Part shown: piece by piece, positions 52,312 to 61,865 of the stretch
How positions within the stretch are numbered: the first letter of the stretch is position 1
Layout of the letters: each line of letters opens with the position of its first letter
Source of the DNA: Streptomyces sp. TLI_235
GTDB taxonomy: Bacteria > Actinomycetota > Actinomycetes > Streptomycetales > Streptomycetaceae
DNA length: 64,000 nucleotides
NCBI GenBank assembly: GCA_002300355.1
Contig: NSGV01000004.1
Location: forward strand, 294,903-358,902
Reading direction: 5' to 3'
Translations under genes and position numbers: made by a program
The notes under the pieces: model-generated
Told to the model about the DNA's origin: nothing
What the model saw: only the letters and a program-made list of their open reading frames with translations
Databases searched by the model: none

Positions 52312-52812
52312 TCAGCGGCCGGGAAGGCGCTTCTTGATCTCCTGGAGCAGCCAGCCGTTGCCGTCCGGGTCGCTGAACGACACGAAGGAGCCGTAGTCCG
52401 CGTGCCCGGGTGCCGGACCGTCGGCGCGGCCCCCCGTTCCGGCGTGGTGGAAGATGCCCGTGACGTCGTGGAACACCTCGCTCACGGTCACCCCGCGCTC
52501 GACCAGGTCCGCGCGCGCCGCGTCGATGTCGTGGACCGTGAGCTGCAGACCCTGCGTCGAGCCGGGCGGCGCCGTCGTCACGCCCTGGCCGAAGATGATC
52601 GAGCACAGGGAGCCGGGCGGGGTGAACTGCACCACCCGGTAGCCCTCGTCGACGGTCAGATCGGCATCCAGCCGCCAGCCCAGTGCCTGGTAGAACTGTT
52701 TGGCGAGGTCGGCGTCGGAGACCGGCACCACGACGACCTCGAGCCGCATCTCCCCGACTTCCACCGGCGGCGTTCCGGCCGCAACGTTCTCGCTCGCTTC
52801 CACACTGCCCAT
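52312..52812 (-). CDS. VOC-family (glyoxalase-like) protein
   Basis: 166 residues: MRLEVVVVPVSDADLAKQFY, QALGWRLDADLTVDEGYRVV, SLCSIIFGQGVTTAPPGSTQ, GSFVSFSDPDGNGWLLQEIK. One VOC domain with extra N-terminal residues. ATG at 52812 follows GGAGGCGGAC. It leads the operon VOC, 55-aa, oxidoreductase, redoxin; a detoxification or redox role is inferred. Confidence 0.85.
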   Translation of the reverse strand: MGSVEASENVAAGTPPVEVGEMRLEVVVVPVSDADLAKQFYQALGWRLDADLTVDEGYRVVQFTPPGSLCSIIFGQGVTTAPPGSTQGLQLTVHDIDAARADLVERGVTVSEVFHDVTGIFHHAGTGGRADGPAPGHADYGSFVSFSDPDGNGWLLQEIKKRLPGR

Positions 52813-52919
52813 GTCCGCCTCCGGCGGTGGTGGCCCGACTGCGGGCGACGAGGTCGTCTGCCCGGATTCCGCGCTGCCCGGCCCCGGCGGGAGCTGCCAC
52901 AGCGGTCGCGCCGCGTCGC

Positions 52920-53144
52920 TCACTCGGGTGGGCCGAGAGCGCGCCCCTGGCCATGCAATCCTCCCGGATCGCGGCCTGCAAGTCGGCATGGCAGGTCGAT
53001 CGCGACGAACTGGGACGGCCCCGGGGCCTGCTGGATGCGGTACCCGCGCACGCCGGAGCGCTCGCGGTGGAGCGGGTCGGCGTCGAACAGTTGCTTCCGG
53101 ATGTGGTGGTCGGTCAGCACGTGCTCGATCCGCAAGGTGGGCAT
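52920..53144 (-). pseudogene. Truncated ABM-like/cyclase-like small protein
   Basis: ATG at 53144 opens MPTLRIEHVLTDHHIRKQLF, then RSGVRGYRIQQAPGPSQFVA and IDL, the first half of a dimeric alpha/beta-barrel family in which the second half (a linker then FLAALR) is missing. The sequence then runs into unrelated low-complexity residues to 52920. Confidence 0.5.
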
Positions 53145-53307
53145 CCGCCTCTGCCTCTGCTCGCTGCGCTCGGTTTCCCGGGGTCGTTCCCGGGCCCCCG
53201 CCGATGACGACCTGCGGGCGTGCGCGGAGCGCGGACCAGCGCGCAGCCCGGGCCGAATGGCGGTTCACCGCCCGGGCGGGGCCGTGCCCCAGAAGGGCCC
53301 GCCGGTC

Positions 53308-54104
53308 TCAGACCGTGAACCCGCCGTCCACCGCGATCGCGGCACCGGTGATGTACCGGCCCTCCGGGCCCACCAGGTGGGCGATGGTGCCGGCCACGTC
53401 CGCCGGGGTGCCGAACGAGCCCAGCGCGGTGAAGCCGGCCTGGAAGTCGGCCCCGGCCCGTCGGCCGGATTCATGTCGGTGTCGGTCGGACCGGGGTGCA
53501 CCAGGTTGGCGGTGATGCCGCGCGGCCCGAGCTCCCGCGCCAGCGCCTTGGTCAGCCCGGACAGGGCCGCCTTGCTGGTCGCGTACACCGCGCCACCGGG
53601 GAAGGCGACCCGCTCGGCCATGCAGCTGCCGATGGTGACGATCCGTCCGCCCTCGCCCAGGTGGGCGATGGCCGCCTTGGAGGCCAGCAGCGGCCCCCGG
53701 ACGTTGACGTCCAGCACCCGGTCGTTGTCGGCCTCGTCGATCTCCTCGATCGGGCCGACCACGCCGACGCCCGCGTTGTTCACCAGGATGTCGAGTCGGC
53801 CGAACCGCGTCGCCACCGCGTGCACGGCCTCCCGGATCGCCCGGGGGTCGGCGCTGTCCGCCCGTACGGCCCAGGCGCGGCGGCCCATTCCCTCGATCTT
53901 GGCCGCGACCGCCTCGGCACGCTCGGCACTGTCCCGGTAGGTGAGCGCCACGCCGGCGCCCTCCTCGGCCAGCCGCAGCGCGACCGCCTCGCCGATTCCC
54001 CGGCTGCCGCCGGTCACCAGCGCCACCTTGCCCGCCAGCCGTCCGGCCACCGTGGTCGTACTCGTCGTCATCTTCCCCGAACTCGCTGTCGTGTTCTCGG
54101 ACAT
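53308..54104 (-). pseudogene. SDR-family oxidoreductase with a one-base frameshift
   Basis: ATG at 54104. Classical SDR: VALVTGGSRGIGEAVAL, NNAGVGVVG, and the active site with YATSK. After TDTDMNPADG the frame is wrong; shifting it by one base near 53455 restores DFQAGFTALGSFGTPADVAG, TIAHLVGPEGRYITGA, AIAVDGGFTV and TGA at 53308. The whole gene is otherwise intact, and the break sits in a CCCC/GGCCC run, so a sequencing error is possible. Confidence 0.8.
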
Positions 54105-54189
54105 GACTCGATCATCGGACCTTGGCGATCACGCGTCCGGCGGTATTCGGACATCGCGTTCAACGTTCAACAATCGAACCGGCGTCGAC

Positions 54190-54885
54190 CCCTCACGTCA
54201 CTTCCCGGTGGCCCGAAGCGTCCCGGTGGGACGAGGCCACGGCCGGCTGGCCCGTCCAGTCGGGGCCGGCCGCCGGGTCCGCCCCGAGGTAGTCGACGGC
54301 AGCCGCACCTCGCGTCCGCCCTCCAGCGTCGGCAGGTGACGCCGTGGCGGGTACGAGAGCCCGGCCGTCCGCAGCGCCGCCAGCACGGGCCGGGCGGCGC
54401 CGGAGCCGTCCGCCCACCGCAGCGAACCGGGGTCCAGGTGCGCCGCGAACAGGCCGTCCGGAGTGAGCCAGAGGCGCCGGGTGATCGCGGCGAGTTGGTC
54501 CCCCAGTGTTGCAGGCCGTGCACGCAGGCGATCGGGTGGTACCGGCCCCGCGGCTCCCAGTCCGCGAGCGCCGCGGTCACCAGGCGCAGCGCAGGCAGCG
54601 TGGCAAGGTCGGGCGGGGTGGCGAGTGGGCCGACCAGGTCGATGCCGGTGAACTCGGCCGCTGCGGGCAGCGCCCGCGCCGCCTCCACCAGTGCCCGGCC
54701 CTCGCCGCTGCACAGGTCGAGTCAGGCGGAGTCCGCGCCGGCCGCGGCCGGCCGGACCGTCGGGTCGAAGCCCAGTTCGCGGGCGTAGCCGTTGACGCCG
54801 CTCAGCCCGCGCTCGCGGTTCATGGTGTTGCGGCGACGACGGGGGAGCCGGTCAACTCGGGGCCGTTGATCAGCTTCGCCACCCT
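54190..54885 (-). pseudogene. SAM-dependent methyltransferase remnant with several lesions
   Basis: Pieces from N to C: VAKLINGPELTGSPVVA; shift; MNRERGLSGVNGYARELGFD; a TGA near 54722; LDLCSGEGRALVEAARALP (SAM motif I) and FTGIDLVGPLATPPDLA, VTAALADWEPRGRYHPIAC, VHGLQHWG; shift near 54510; DQLAAITRRLWLTPDGLF and LRWADGSGAARPVLAALR. The order matches one class I methyltransferase family. Three separate lesions make this true decay. Confidence 0.75.
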
Positions 54886-55024
54886 GCGAGCCTACTGACG
54901 CGGACACCGGGGCCCACCAGTCGGGTCGCCCGCCGGGGGCCCGCGCACGGGACCGGACACCGAGGCCCACGCGCCGGAGCCGGCCGCCCCTCGGAGGGGT
55001 GGCCGGCCGTGGTCCGACCAGGGG

Positions 55025-55723
55025 TCAGAGGTCCAGCACCTGGTCCGGGAAGATCAGGTCGGGGTCGTCGCCGATTGTCCGGATGTTCTTCGCGTACAGG
55101 CTCCACACGTCGGTGCCGAACTTGACCGCGATCTCGCTCAGGGTGTCGCCGCTCTTGACGGTGTAGGTGCCGGTGGGGGCGCCGGGGGAGTTGACCGGGG
55201 CCGACGGGGTCGGGGTCTGGGCGGGCCGGGACTTGGGGGCGGGCTTGGGCGGCTTCGGGGCTGCGGCCTTGGGCGTGGCCGGCTTGGCCTTGGTGGCGGT
55301 GCCGACCTGGGCCGGCGCGCCGCCCCTGGTCAGACCGGCCTTCCTGGAGCAGACCGGCCAGGCACCGGGGCCCTGCGAGGCGAGCACCTTCTCGGCGACG
55401 GCGATCTGCTGCGCCCTGCTGGCCCGGTTCGCCTGCGGCGCGTATGCGGTGCCGCCGTACGCCCGCCAGGTGCTGGCGGTGAACTGCAGACCGCCGTAGA
55501 AGCCGTTGCCGGTGTTGATCGACCAGTTGCCACCACTCTCGCACCGGGCGACGGCGTCCCAGGTCGAGGCGGAGGCGGCCGAGGCCGAGGGGGCCGAGAC
55601 GAGGCCGGCCACCGGCAGCGCCGCGACGGCGGCGCCGGCCACGACGGCCACGCGGACTCGGTTGCGCTTGGTGGTGGCCTTGGGGGAGGTGGTGGCAGCG
55701 ATGGTCTCGTGACCGGAAGTCAT
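55025..55723 (-). CDS. Resuscitation-promoting factor: Rpf domain plus LysM
   Basis: 232 residues. Signal peptide (RVRVAVVAGAAVAALPVAGL ending SASA) followed by the Rpf/transglycosylase domain (STWDAVARCESGGNWSINTG, NGFYGGLQFTASTWRAYGG, with catalytic Glu in RCESGG), a Pro/Ala/Lys-rich linker and a C-terminal LysM (YTVKSGDTLSEIAVKFGTDV). It is secreted and cleaves peptidoglycan, aiding spore germination or exit from dormancy. ATG 55723 is preferred over 55729 because GAGAGG is better spaced. A long G+C-rich leader precedes it. Confidence 0.92.
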   Translation of the reverse strand: MTSGHETIAATTSPKATTKRNRVRVAVVAGAAVAALPVAGLVSAPSASAASASTWDAVARCESGGNWSINTGNGFYGGLQFTASTWRAYGGTAYAPQANRASRAQQIAVAEKVLASQGPGAWPVCSRKAGLTRGGAPAQVGTATKAKPATPKAAAPKPPKPAPKSRPAQTPTPSAPVNSPGAPTGTYTVKSGDTLSEIAVKFGTDVWSLYAKNIRTIGDDPDLIFPDQVLDL

Positions 55724-56229
55724 GAACATCCTCTCGACAATCCCCAGGCAGGCATGCGGAACCAGGCCCCGGTGGGGCCCACGTTGCGCTCACCTCACTC
55801 GATGGGCGGCCGGGCACGTGTCCGACGTGCCGTGCCGCCCCGGTCTCCCCCCGCTCGCCGCCGGCCCGTTCCGAGCTCGGCCGGTCGGCGGGCACGGCCC
55901 TCGCGCCGGGGTCAGCCGGCGGGCCGTGCATCGGGGTGAACCCGGGTGGTGCTCGTTGCACCGCCCAAGAAGCTACGGGCGGTTGCGGTCGGTAATCAAG
56001 CAATTCCCTTACGGTGCAGGTCAGTTGACTGTTACCAGCGGTAAGGATCAAGAAATCGCGCCGGAAATAGCAGCTTTTGAGAGGATTTCCATGATCGAAA
56101 AGGCCGCCAATGCGCCCCCGATCACACCAATGCCCCGGCGAAGCCGCCCGCGAGCTCCACCCGAAGCGATCGTCATGTAACGATCCGTCACCGAATCAAG
56201 CGGAGTTCCCGCTTCCGCCGCCTGTCTTG
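55724..56229 (-). promoter_or_regulatory. Long leader/promoter region of the Rpf gene
   Basis: About 500 bp without a gene. Near 55980-56100 an AT-rich patch probably holds the promoter, giving a leader of 250 bases or more. Rpf genes of Streptomyces are known to be preceded by ydaO-type c-di-AMP riboswitches; purine-rich stretches such as GAGCGGGGGAGACCGGGGCG appear in the leader in the right orientation, but the full motif cannot be confirmed by eye. Confidence 0.35.
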
Positions 56230-56933
56230 GTGGCACCAGCCACAGTCGTCACCCATCACGCCCAGAGTGGTCGCGCAGCGTAATAGCCCACCAGCCCGTA
56301 CCCGGCGCAGTAGGTCGGTCGCCGCGCCTTCGGCGAGAGGCGCGCGCCCCATCGACACCCCCACCACCGCCAGGAACTGCTGCCACGTCAGCGAGGCCAC
56401 GTACGCGCCGGCCACGAACGCGGCCCCGCTGCCGCACGCCCGGGCCGCCCCCTCCCGTCACCAGAGCGGCGAAGTACAGCGCCGTCGTCGGGTTGACCAG
56501 CGTCAGGCCCGTGAACTGCAGGAACGTCCCAGCGACGCCTCGCCCCGAGCCCCCGCCTGACCCCGTCCCGACCCTCCGCCAGCCGCGGTGCCGGCCCCGC
56601 CGGTACGGCCGCCGGCACCTTCGAGGACGCCGGCCGCCGCAGCCCCACCAGTCCGCGCACCGCGACCACCGCCGGCAGGAGCGCCGCGACCGCCCGCGTC
56701 CACGGCTCCCACCCGGCGAGCGCCTCCGACAGCCGCGCCCCACTACCGTCGCCAGCGCCGCGTACAGGATGCCGACGAAGGCGACCGCGCACGCCGCGCT
56801 CACCGCCGCGCCACCCCCGACGCCCCTCCTCCACCACCAGCACCCCGACCGCGCCCAGCGGCACGGCCGCTCCCAGGCCCGGGGCGCCACCCGCCACAGC
56901 CGCCCCCACCAGGGTCTCCACCTCGAACGTCAT
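56230..56933 (-). pseudogene. LysE-family exporter remnant
   Basis: Fragments from N to C in changing frames: MTFEVETLVGAAVAGGAPGL, GAAVPLGAVGVLVVEEG; AAVSAACAVAFVGILYAALA; FLQFTGLTLVNPTTALYFAA; then VASLTWQQFLAVVGVSMG. These are the membrane segments of LysE/RhtB amino-acid exporters, including the NPTT motif. At least three frame changes are present. It is divergent from a decayed AsnC regulator at 57003. Confidence 0.7.
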
Positions 56934-57002
56934 GCCGGCCACCGTGCCCCGCGGGCCCGGAACCCGCTGACCAATTCCGGCGTCCGCCGCGATAATCACG
57001 GC

Positions 57003-57330
57003 ATGGACGACCTCGACAGGGAGATCCTCGGTGAGCTGCGCGCGGATGCGCGGATCTCTGACTGTCTTCATCGAGTCCGGCAGCGGCCCGAGACCGACAG
57101 CGACGCCTTCGAGACGACGGCCCTGCGGCTGCCCGGGATCACCGAGGCCGCGCCCCGCGCACGTCACCGGCGAGTACGACTATCTGCTGCGCGCCCGCGC
57201 GAGCGACGCCGGCCTGGACCAGCTGCTGCGCCGGCTCAAGCACGACGCAGACGTCGCGCACTACTGGAGAGCCCCCCTTGCAGAGGGTTGCACCCTCAGC
57301 TCCGGCCCGACCCCCCTGGCCTCGGGTGAT
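57003..57330 (+). pseudogene. Lrp/AsnC-family regulator remnant
   Basis: ATG at 57003 opens MDDLDREILGELRADARIS, the Lrp/AsnC helix-turn-helix start, then RQRPETDSDAFE; after a shift HVTGEYDYLLRARASDAG, LDQLLRRLKHDADVAHY follow (effector domain). The central helix-turn-helix part is deleted. It lies divergent to the LysE remnant, 69 bp apart, the classical regulator-exporter arrangement. Confidence 0.7.
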
Positions 57331-57386
57331 GCCGCGCCGCGACGCACGCCCGCGCCCCACGAAGGGCCCCGCGCGTTGGCTCTGGG

Positions 57387-57836
57387 TCAGTCGGCCGGGG
57401 TGGCCGTGAGGAACCGCAGGCCGCCGGAAGCGAGGTAGGCGAGCGACTCCCCGCCGCATTCCGCCAGGAGGGCCGCACACACTTCCAGCTGCTGTGCCGC
57501 CTCCTGGCGCGCGCGGGAGGACGCCGGCCCGCGCCACTCCACGCGGGCCTCGGTCTCGGTGGAGCCTGGCACTACGCGGTAGCCGGTGCGCACGCGCCGA
57601 CCGCGGTGGTCCACCTCGCACGGCGGAAGCCTTGCGGCCTCAAACGCGAGCGCGACCGCCCACACTGCACGGGCCCGCTCCCAAGTAGCCGGCGCAGCGG
57701 TGGTGCCGGACAGCCGTCGGACCTCCAACAGACCCTCCCGAGCGCGGGCAACTTCGGAGGCCCGAAGGTCCGCGTCGGTGGGCTCGAGCGGCGGGCCGTC
57801 GCCAGTCGCCGGCGTCCTCGGCCTCCAGCAGTACAC
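57387..57836 (-). CDS. Hypothetical protein, possibly partial
   Basis: 149 residues from GTG 57836. The credible part is EPTDADLRASEVARAREGLL, EVRRLSGTTAAPATWERARA, VWAVALAFEAARLPPCEVDH, EARVEWRGPASSRARQEAAQ, ending YLASGGLRFLTATPAD. Consistent codon bias; no named family. The frame stays open upstream, so the start is uncertain, and the N-terminal part may be a frameshifted piece. Confidence 0.4.
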   Translation of the reverse strand: MYCWRPRTPATGDGPPLEPTDADLRASEVARAREGLLEVRRLSGTTAAPATWERARAVWAVALAFEAARLPPCEVDHRGRRVRTGYRVVPGSTETEARVEWRGPASSRARQEAAQQLEVCAALLAECGGESLAYLASGGLRFLTATPAD

Positions 57837-57849
57837 CCGCCAGGCCGGG

Positions 57850-58290
57850 CCTACGCCCACTCCACGCCGTGCTCGGCGAGCTGCGCGAGCTGGCCCGGCG
57901 TCAGCTTGGCACGGCGGGCCTTCCTGTTGTTCAGCCACGCGCCGAGGCCGATATGGACGGTCTCGACGCTCTCCTCCCTGCCGGGGCCGGCTACCGCGAC
58001 CTCCAGCGGCTCCTTGTGCGGCGGGGAGCCCGGACGTGGCCCTCCCGCTCGGCGAACGCGGCGAGAACGGCCAGGCCATGCCGGAACCGGTCGGCGCGGG
58101 AGGTCTTCGGAGTCGCCTCCGCGGCGTGCTTGGCGGCGACGAGTCGGCGTCCGGCTCGATGCCGATCGCCGCCAGCAGGTCCTGCTGGCCGCTCTCCAAG
58201 CCATCCCGGCGTCGACGCAGCAGCTGTCGATACCCGCCGGATGGCCGCTCGGGCCGTCGACGCGAGGACGGCGTTGACGGCCCGGCATCC
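57850..58290 (-). pseudogene. Helicase-associated-domain protein remnant
   Basis: In alternating frames: LESGQQDLLAAIGIEPDAD; RADRFRHGLAVLAAFAEREG, HVRAPRR; HKEPLEVAVAGPGREESVET; IGLGAWLNNRKARRAKLTPG, QLAQLAEHGVEWA and stop. This is the Streptomyces helicase-associated domain repeat that normally follows a large helicase. Only the terminal repeat is left. Confidence 0.65.
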
Positions 58291-58417
58291 CGAGGCCGGC
58301 CCGAGTGGCGAGGCCTCCTGCACTGCACCGGAGTGCTGCCTCCGGCCTCGTATGATCGCGCCCGCGCTCTCGGGCCCTGGTCTGTCCCAGGCTCCTGCAC
58401 CTTCCCAGCGGCTGCGT

Positions 58418-58680
58418 TCATGGGTAGCCGGCGAGTGCGGCGCGGAGCTGGTCGAGCCGGGCGGCGGTGCGGGCGGCCCAGCCGTCGCGCAGGTGCAGCG
58501 GCACACTCGCCGTCACCCCGCTGTGTACCGGGTCGCGGACTTCCAGCACGAACGGGTCGGCGGTGTGCGGTCGGAGGCAGGCCGCTCCAGCTGGGGCAGG
58601 CGCGTCGGGGCCTCGCCGAAGAGGTCGGGGCCGGCGAGCCACCTGCCGGTGGCATAGCGGCATCGGTCGGCCGACGATGC
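58418..58680 (-). pseudogene. Unrecognised remnant
   Basis: RYATGRWLAGPDLFGEAPTR in one frame and HTADPFVLEVRDPVHSGVTA, SVPLHLRDGWAARTAARLDQ, LRAALAGYP in the next. A frameshift separates them. No family known to me. Confidence 0.4.
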
Positions 58681-58712
58681 GCAACGACGATTCCGGGAGT
58701 CACGCCCTGCCG

Positions 58713-59714
58713 TCACCGTTCCGGGCGACGATCGGCTCCCCGCGCGGTGTGCGGCATGATCGCGTCGTCCGGGATCACCCCGAGCCGGCCTGCCTCGTAG
58801 TCCTCCATGGCCTGGATGATTTCGGCCTTGGTGTTCATCACGAACGGCCCGTACTGGAAGACCGGCTCCCGGATCGGCTCCCCGCCCAGGATCAGCACGT
58901 CCAGGTCGGCCGTGTCGCCGTCGGGCCGACTGCTCGCCGTGACGGTCAGGGCGCCGCCCGCGCCGAGGACCGCGAGCTGGTGAGCGGCGAGGGGGCGACC
59001 CTCGGTCCCCACCGAACCGTGTCCCGCCAGCGCGTAGACCAGCGCGTTGAAGTCGGGTCGCCAGGGCAGTACCAGGCGCGCTCCGGCAGCGATGGTGGCG
59101 TGTACGAGAGTGATCGGCGTGAACGTCGAGCCGGGGCCGGCATGTCCGTCGAGCTCTCCGGCGATGACCCGCACCAGCGCGCCGCCGTCGGCAGAGGACA
59201 GCAGCGTGACCTCGGGGCCTTCGATGCTCTGGTACTTGGGCGGGTTCCACTTGCTGGCTCTGGGCAGGTTGACCCACAGCTGGATGCCGTGGAACAGGCC
59301 ACCGGAGACGACCAGCGCCTCGGGCGGCGTCTCGATGTGCAGGATCCCGCTCCCCGCGGTCATCCACTGCGTGGCGCCGTCGGTGATCAGACCGCCGCCC
59401 CCGTGCGAGTCCTGGTGCTGGAAGAGACCGTCGATCATGTAGGTGACGGTTTCGAAGCCCCGATGCGGGTGCCACGGCGTCCCTTTGGGTTCGCCCGGGG
59501 CGTAGTCGACCTGGCCCATCTGGTCCATGTGGACGAACGGGTCGAGCGCCTGTGTCGGAACACCGGCGAAGGCCCGGTACACCGGGAAGCCCTCACCCTC
59601 GAACCCGCTGGGCGCAGAGGTCACCGTCGTGACCGTCCGCTGCGCGGCGACCTGCGGATCGGGCTCGGCGATACGCGGCAGATCCAGGACGTTGTCCACG
59701 GTCACGGCGGGCAT
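58713..59714 (-). CDS. Pirin-family protein
   Basis: 333 residues. Two cupin-like domains: N-terminal DPFVHMDQMGQVDYAPGEPK, GTPWHPHRGFETVTYMIDG, DSHGGGGLITDGATQWMTAG, SGILHIETPPE with the metal-binding His/Glu set, and C-terminal pirin_C (FTPITLVHATIAAGARLVLP to GPFVMNTKAEIIQAMEDYEA). Bacterial pirins act as quercetinases or regulators. ATG at 59714 follows GGGAGGGTGTC. It appears monocistronic. Confidence 0.93.
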   Translation of the reverse strand: MPAVTVDNVLDLPRIAEPDPQVAAQRTVTTVTSAPSGFEGEGFPVYRAFAGVPTQALDPFVHMDQMGQVDYAPGEPKGTPWHPHRGFETVTYMIDGLFQHQDSHGGGGLITDGATQWMTAGSGILHIETPPEALVVSGGLFHGIQLWVNLPRASKWNPPKYQSIEGPEVTLLSSADGGALVRVIAGELDGHAGPGSTFTPITLVHATIAAGARLVLPWRPDFNALVYALAGHGSVGTEGRPLAAHQLAVLGAGGALTVTASSRPDGDTADLDVLILGGEPIREPVFQYGPFVMNTKAEIIQAMEDYEAGRLGVIPDDAIMPHTARGADRRPER

Positions 59715-60024
59715 GACACCCTCCCCGAGGGGTCGGAAGGTCCGATCCAGTCTAGTGTTCGGGCGGCCCACGGGCATCTCACGCCCTGGGGCACTCGATC
59801 TTCGTGACGCGGCCACGGCTGTGGTCTCGGCGCCGAGCGGTGGGGCCGGGCCGGCTCAGCGGCGGCAGGCCGCTCGGTGGCAGCGCCAGGGGCGGACCAC
59901 CGGGCCGGGCGAGACGGGTGTCCTCGCGCCGACCGGTTCCACCTGTGGCGTAACCTCGGTGAAGCCGCCACCGCCCATGCCTGCGCGCGACCTTCACCGC
60001 GTCGGCCTCGGAGAAGGCTGAGGC
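59715..60024. other. Intergenic region up to the IS21 remnant
   Basis: About 310 bp. No supported gene; the start of the pirin promoter is at its left end. Confidence 0.35.
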
Positions 60025-60668
60025 ACCGGCAGGACCTTCCACATCTGGAACGAGGAAGCGTCCTCGATCCCGGTCCCCACGCAGTCCGCGCTGCGGACCC
60101 TGGAATGGGTCGGCCGGCGCGCGAACCTCTGCGTCGTCGGCCCCTCCGGGACCGGGAAATCGCACTTCAGCGAGGTGCTCGGCCAGTTGGCGGTCGACGC
60201 CGGGATGACCGTCGCCTGGTTCCGCATCGAAGACCTCAGGGCACTGATCCGCCGTCACCGCGTCGACGACTCCGTCTCGAAGGCGATCACCCGGATGACC
60301 CGAACCGATTTGATCACCGTTGACGACATCGGGCTCCTGCCCGTCTCCCCGGACGCCGCCGAGTACATCTAGCGCCTGGTCGATGCGGCCTACGAGCGAC
60401 GCAGTCTGGCCGTCAGCAGCAACCTCCACCCATCTGGATTCGACGAGATCACGCCCAAGACCCTCGCCACGGCGACCGTCGACCGGCTCCTGCATCACGC
60501 CACGTTGTCGTCACAACGGGCGACAGCCACCGCCTCGCCGAGGCAACCACCGGACGAGGCGTCGTCCCGCTCGGCTGACCCACAAACGGGGAGATCAACT
60601 GTCCGCTGGGGACTTTCAACGTCCGCCGGTGGGGAGCTCCGAGCTCCTAGTGTCCCTTGACACTCCTG
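60025..60668 (+). mobile_element. IS21-family IstB remnant with a nonsense codon and a frameshift
   Basis: FHIWNEEASSIPVPTQSALR, TLEWVGRRANLCVVGPSGTG (Walker A GPSGTGKSH), VAWFRIEDLRALIRRHRV, LITVDDIGLLPVSPDAAEYI, then TAG at 60370-60372, then RLVDAAYERRSLAVSSNLHP, TLATATVDRLLHHA and, after a shift, VTTGDSHRLAEATTGRGVVP with TGA at 60578. The N-terminal part and istA are gone. The 3' end to about 60668 (CCGCCGGTGGGGAGCTC to CTTGACAC) looks like the IS21 right end. Confidence 0.8.
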
Positions 60669-60699
60669 ACAAGCCTGGCCCGGTCCGGCCCCCGACCGG

Positions 60700-61134
60700 T
60701 CAGAACCAGGCCTCCGGGTCGGTGGGGCCGGAGGGGGGATCATCGCGGAGGGCCTCGACGCCGACCCAGGTGATCACCAGCTCTGCGAGGAGGGCCAGAG
60801 CTGGGACGGCGAGGACGGACCAGCGGAGTTGGCTGGGGAGAAGGGCGTGGCCAGGGCGGGTGAGAACGGTGACAGTGGTGCCGGGCACCAGGTCGCGAGG
60901 GGCCGATCGGAGGTCGTCCACGGGGACGGGGTCCGGAGCGGCCACGGTGATGATGCGGGCGATGGTTCCACGCGCCGTGTGGTCGTAGTCGGCAACCAGA
61001 ACGGTCGCTTCGACACGGGGCGCACCGGCGTAGTCGAAGCGGGCGGTGGTGTTCGGACCACCGAAAAGGAGCGCGCCGAGAACGAAGATCGGACCCACCA
61101 CGAGGCCCAGCTTCTGGTTCCGACCGGTGGCCAC
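60700..61134 (-). CDS. Small membrane protein with two helices
   Basis: 144 residues from GTG 61134, which follows GGGAGGGCGTCGCC. Helix 1 LGLVVGPIFVLGALLFGG, an extracytoplasmic-like region (RVEATVLVADYDHTARGTIA, VPGTTVTVLTRPGHALLPS), helix 2 VLAVPALALLAELVITWVGV, then a charged tail. It resembles small DUF3592-like membrane proteins. Function unknown. Confidence 0.6.
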   Translation of the reverse strand: MATGRNQKLGLVVGPIFVLGALLFGGPNTTARFDYAGAPRVEATVLVADYDHTARGTIARIITVAAPDPVPVDDLRSAPRDLVPGTTVTVLTRPGHALLPSQLRWSVLAVPALALLAELVITWVGVEALRDDPPSGPTDPEAWF

Positions 61135-61865
61135 GGCGACGCCCTCCCAAACCGCTCCCCGAGATACATGCTGATCATCATGGACGGGCCCTGGACTGTA
61201 AATGGGGCCGGAATCACACGGAAGACGCAGGCCAGGGACGCGAGCCTCGCCTTGGACCCGACCGCGATACAACCGGGCAACTCCGAGGTGAGCTGCGAGG
61301 AGTACGGCCGCAAACCCGCGGTACGCCACCCAGGGCCCCACAGTGGTGTCTTCCCCTGCTGAAGCCCCCTCAGATGGCCCGCAGGGGCCGTGGTTTCCCC
61401 CTCCTGTTCCCCGACTCCCTCCCCTCCAACTCCCCGACCACCGGTCAACGCCGGAGCGGGCGCGTTTCGCAGGTCAAGGCTCGAAATCAAGGTCCGCCGA
61501 AACGCCGGTGGCTGGACCACCCTCGGCCTCCTGCACCCGCGTCCACCACTCTGGCCCCGAGCACCTTCAGAAGGCCCTCGACGGCCTACGGCCCTCTTCG
61601 CCGGCTGGCCCGCGGACCGGGGGGCGTTGTCGACGTCGATGAGGCGGTGGACGGTGTGTTCCGTCACCTGCTGGTCCGACCGGGCGCGCGGGTGCCGCGC
61701 CCTGTCCGGGACCGCGTCGTTCCCGCCAGCCGGACGCCTCGCCGCTTTCGCCCGGCCCTGCCGCCGGCCCCCTCGTGGACGGCCCGACACGGGACGAACG
61801 GCGCCTGCGGGACGGCAGGGTGGGGCACTCTTGGCTCACAGGACGGCGGATGGGAGGTGTGGCCC
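61135..61865. other. Intergenic region, nothing recognised
   Basis: About 730 bp with G+C-biased open frames on both strands. A minus-strand stretch near 61600-61660 (VTEHTVHRLIDVDNAP) looks slightly coding but cannot be placed. Confidence 0.35.

Noticed and set aside
55730..55970. A c-di-AMP riboswitch on the plus strand (GGGGTGAACCCGG at 55936)
   Set aside because: The match is on the opposite strand to the Rpf gene and no plus-strand gene follows.
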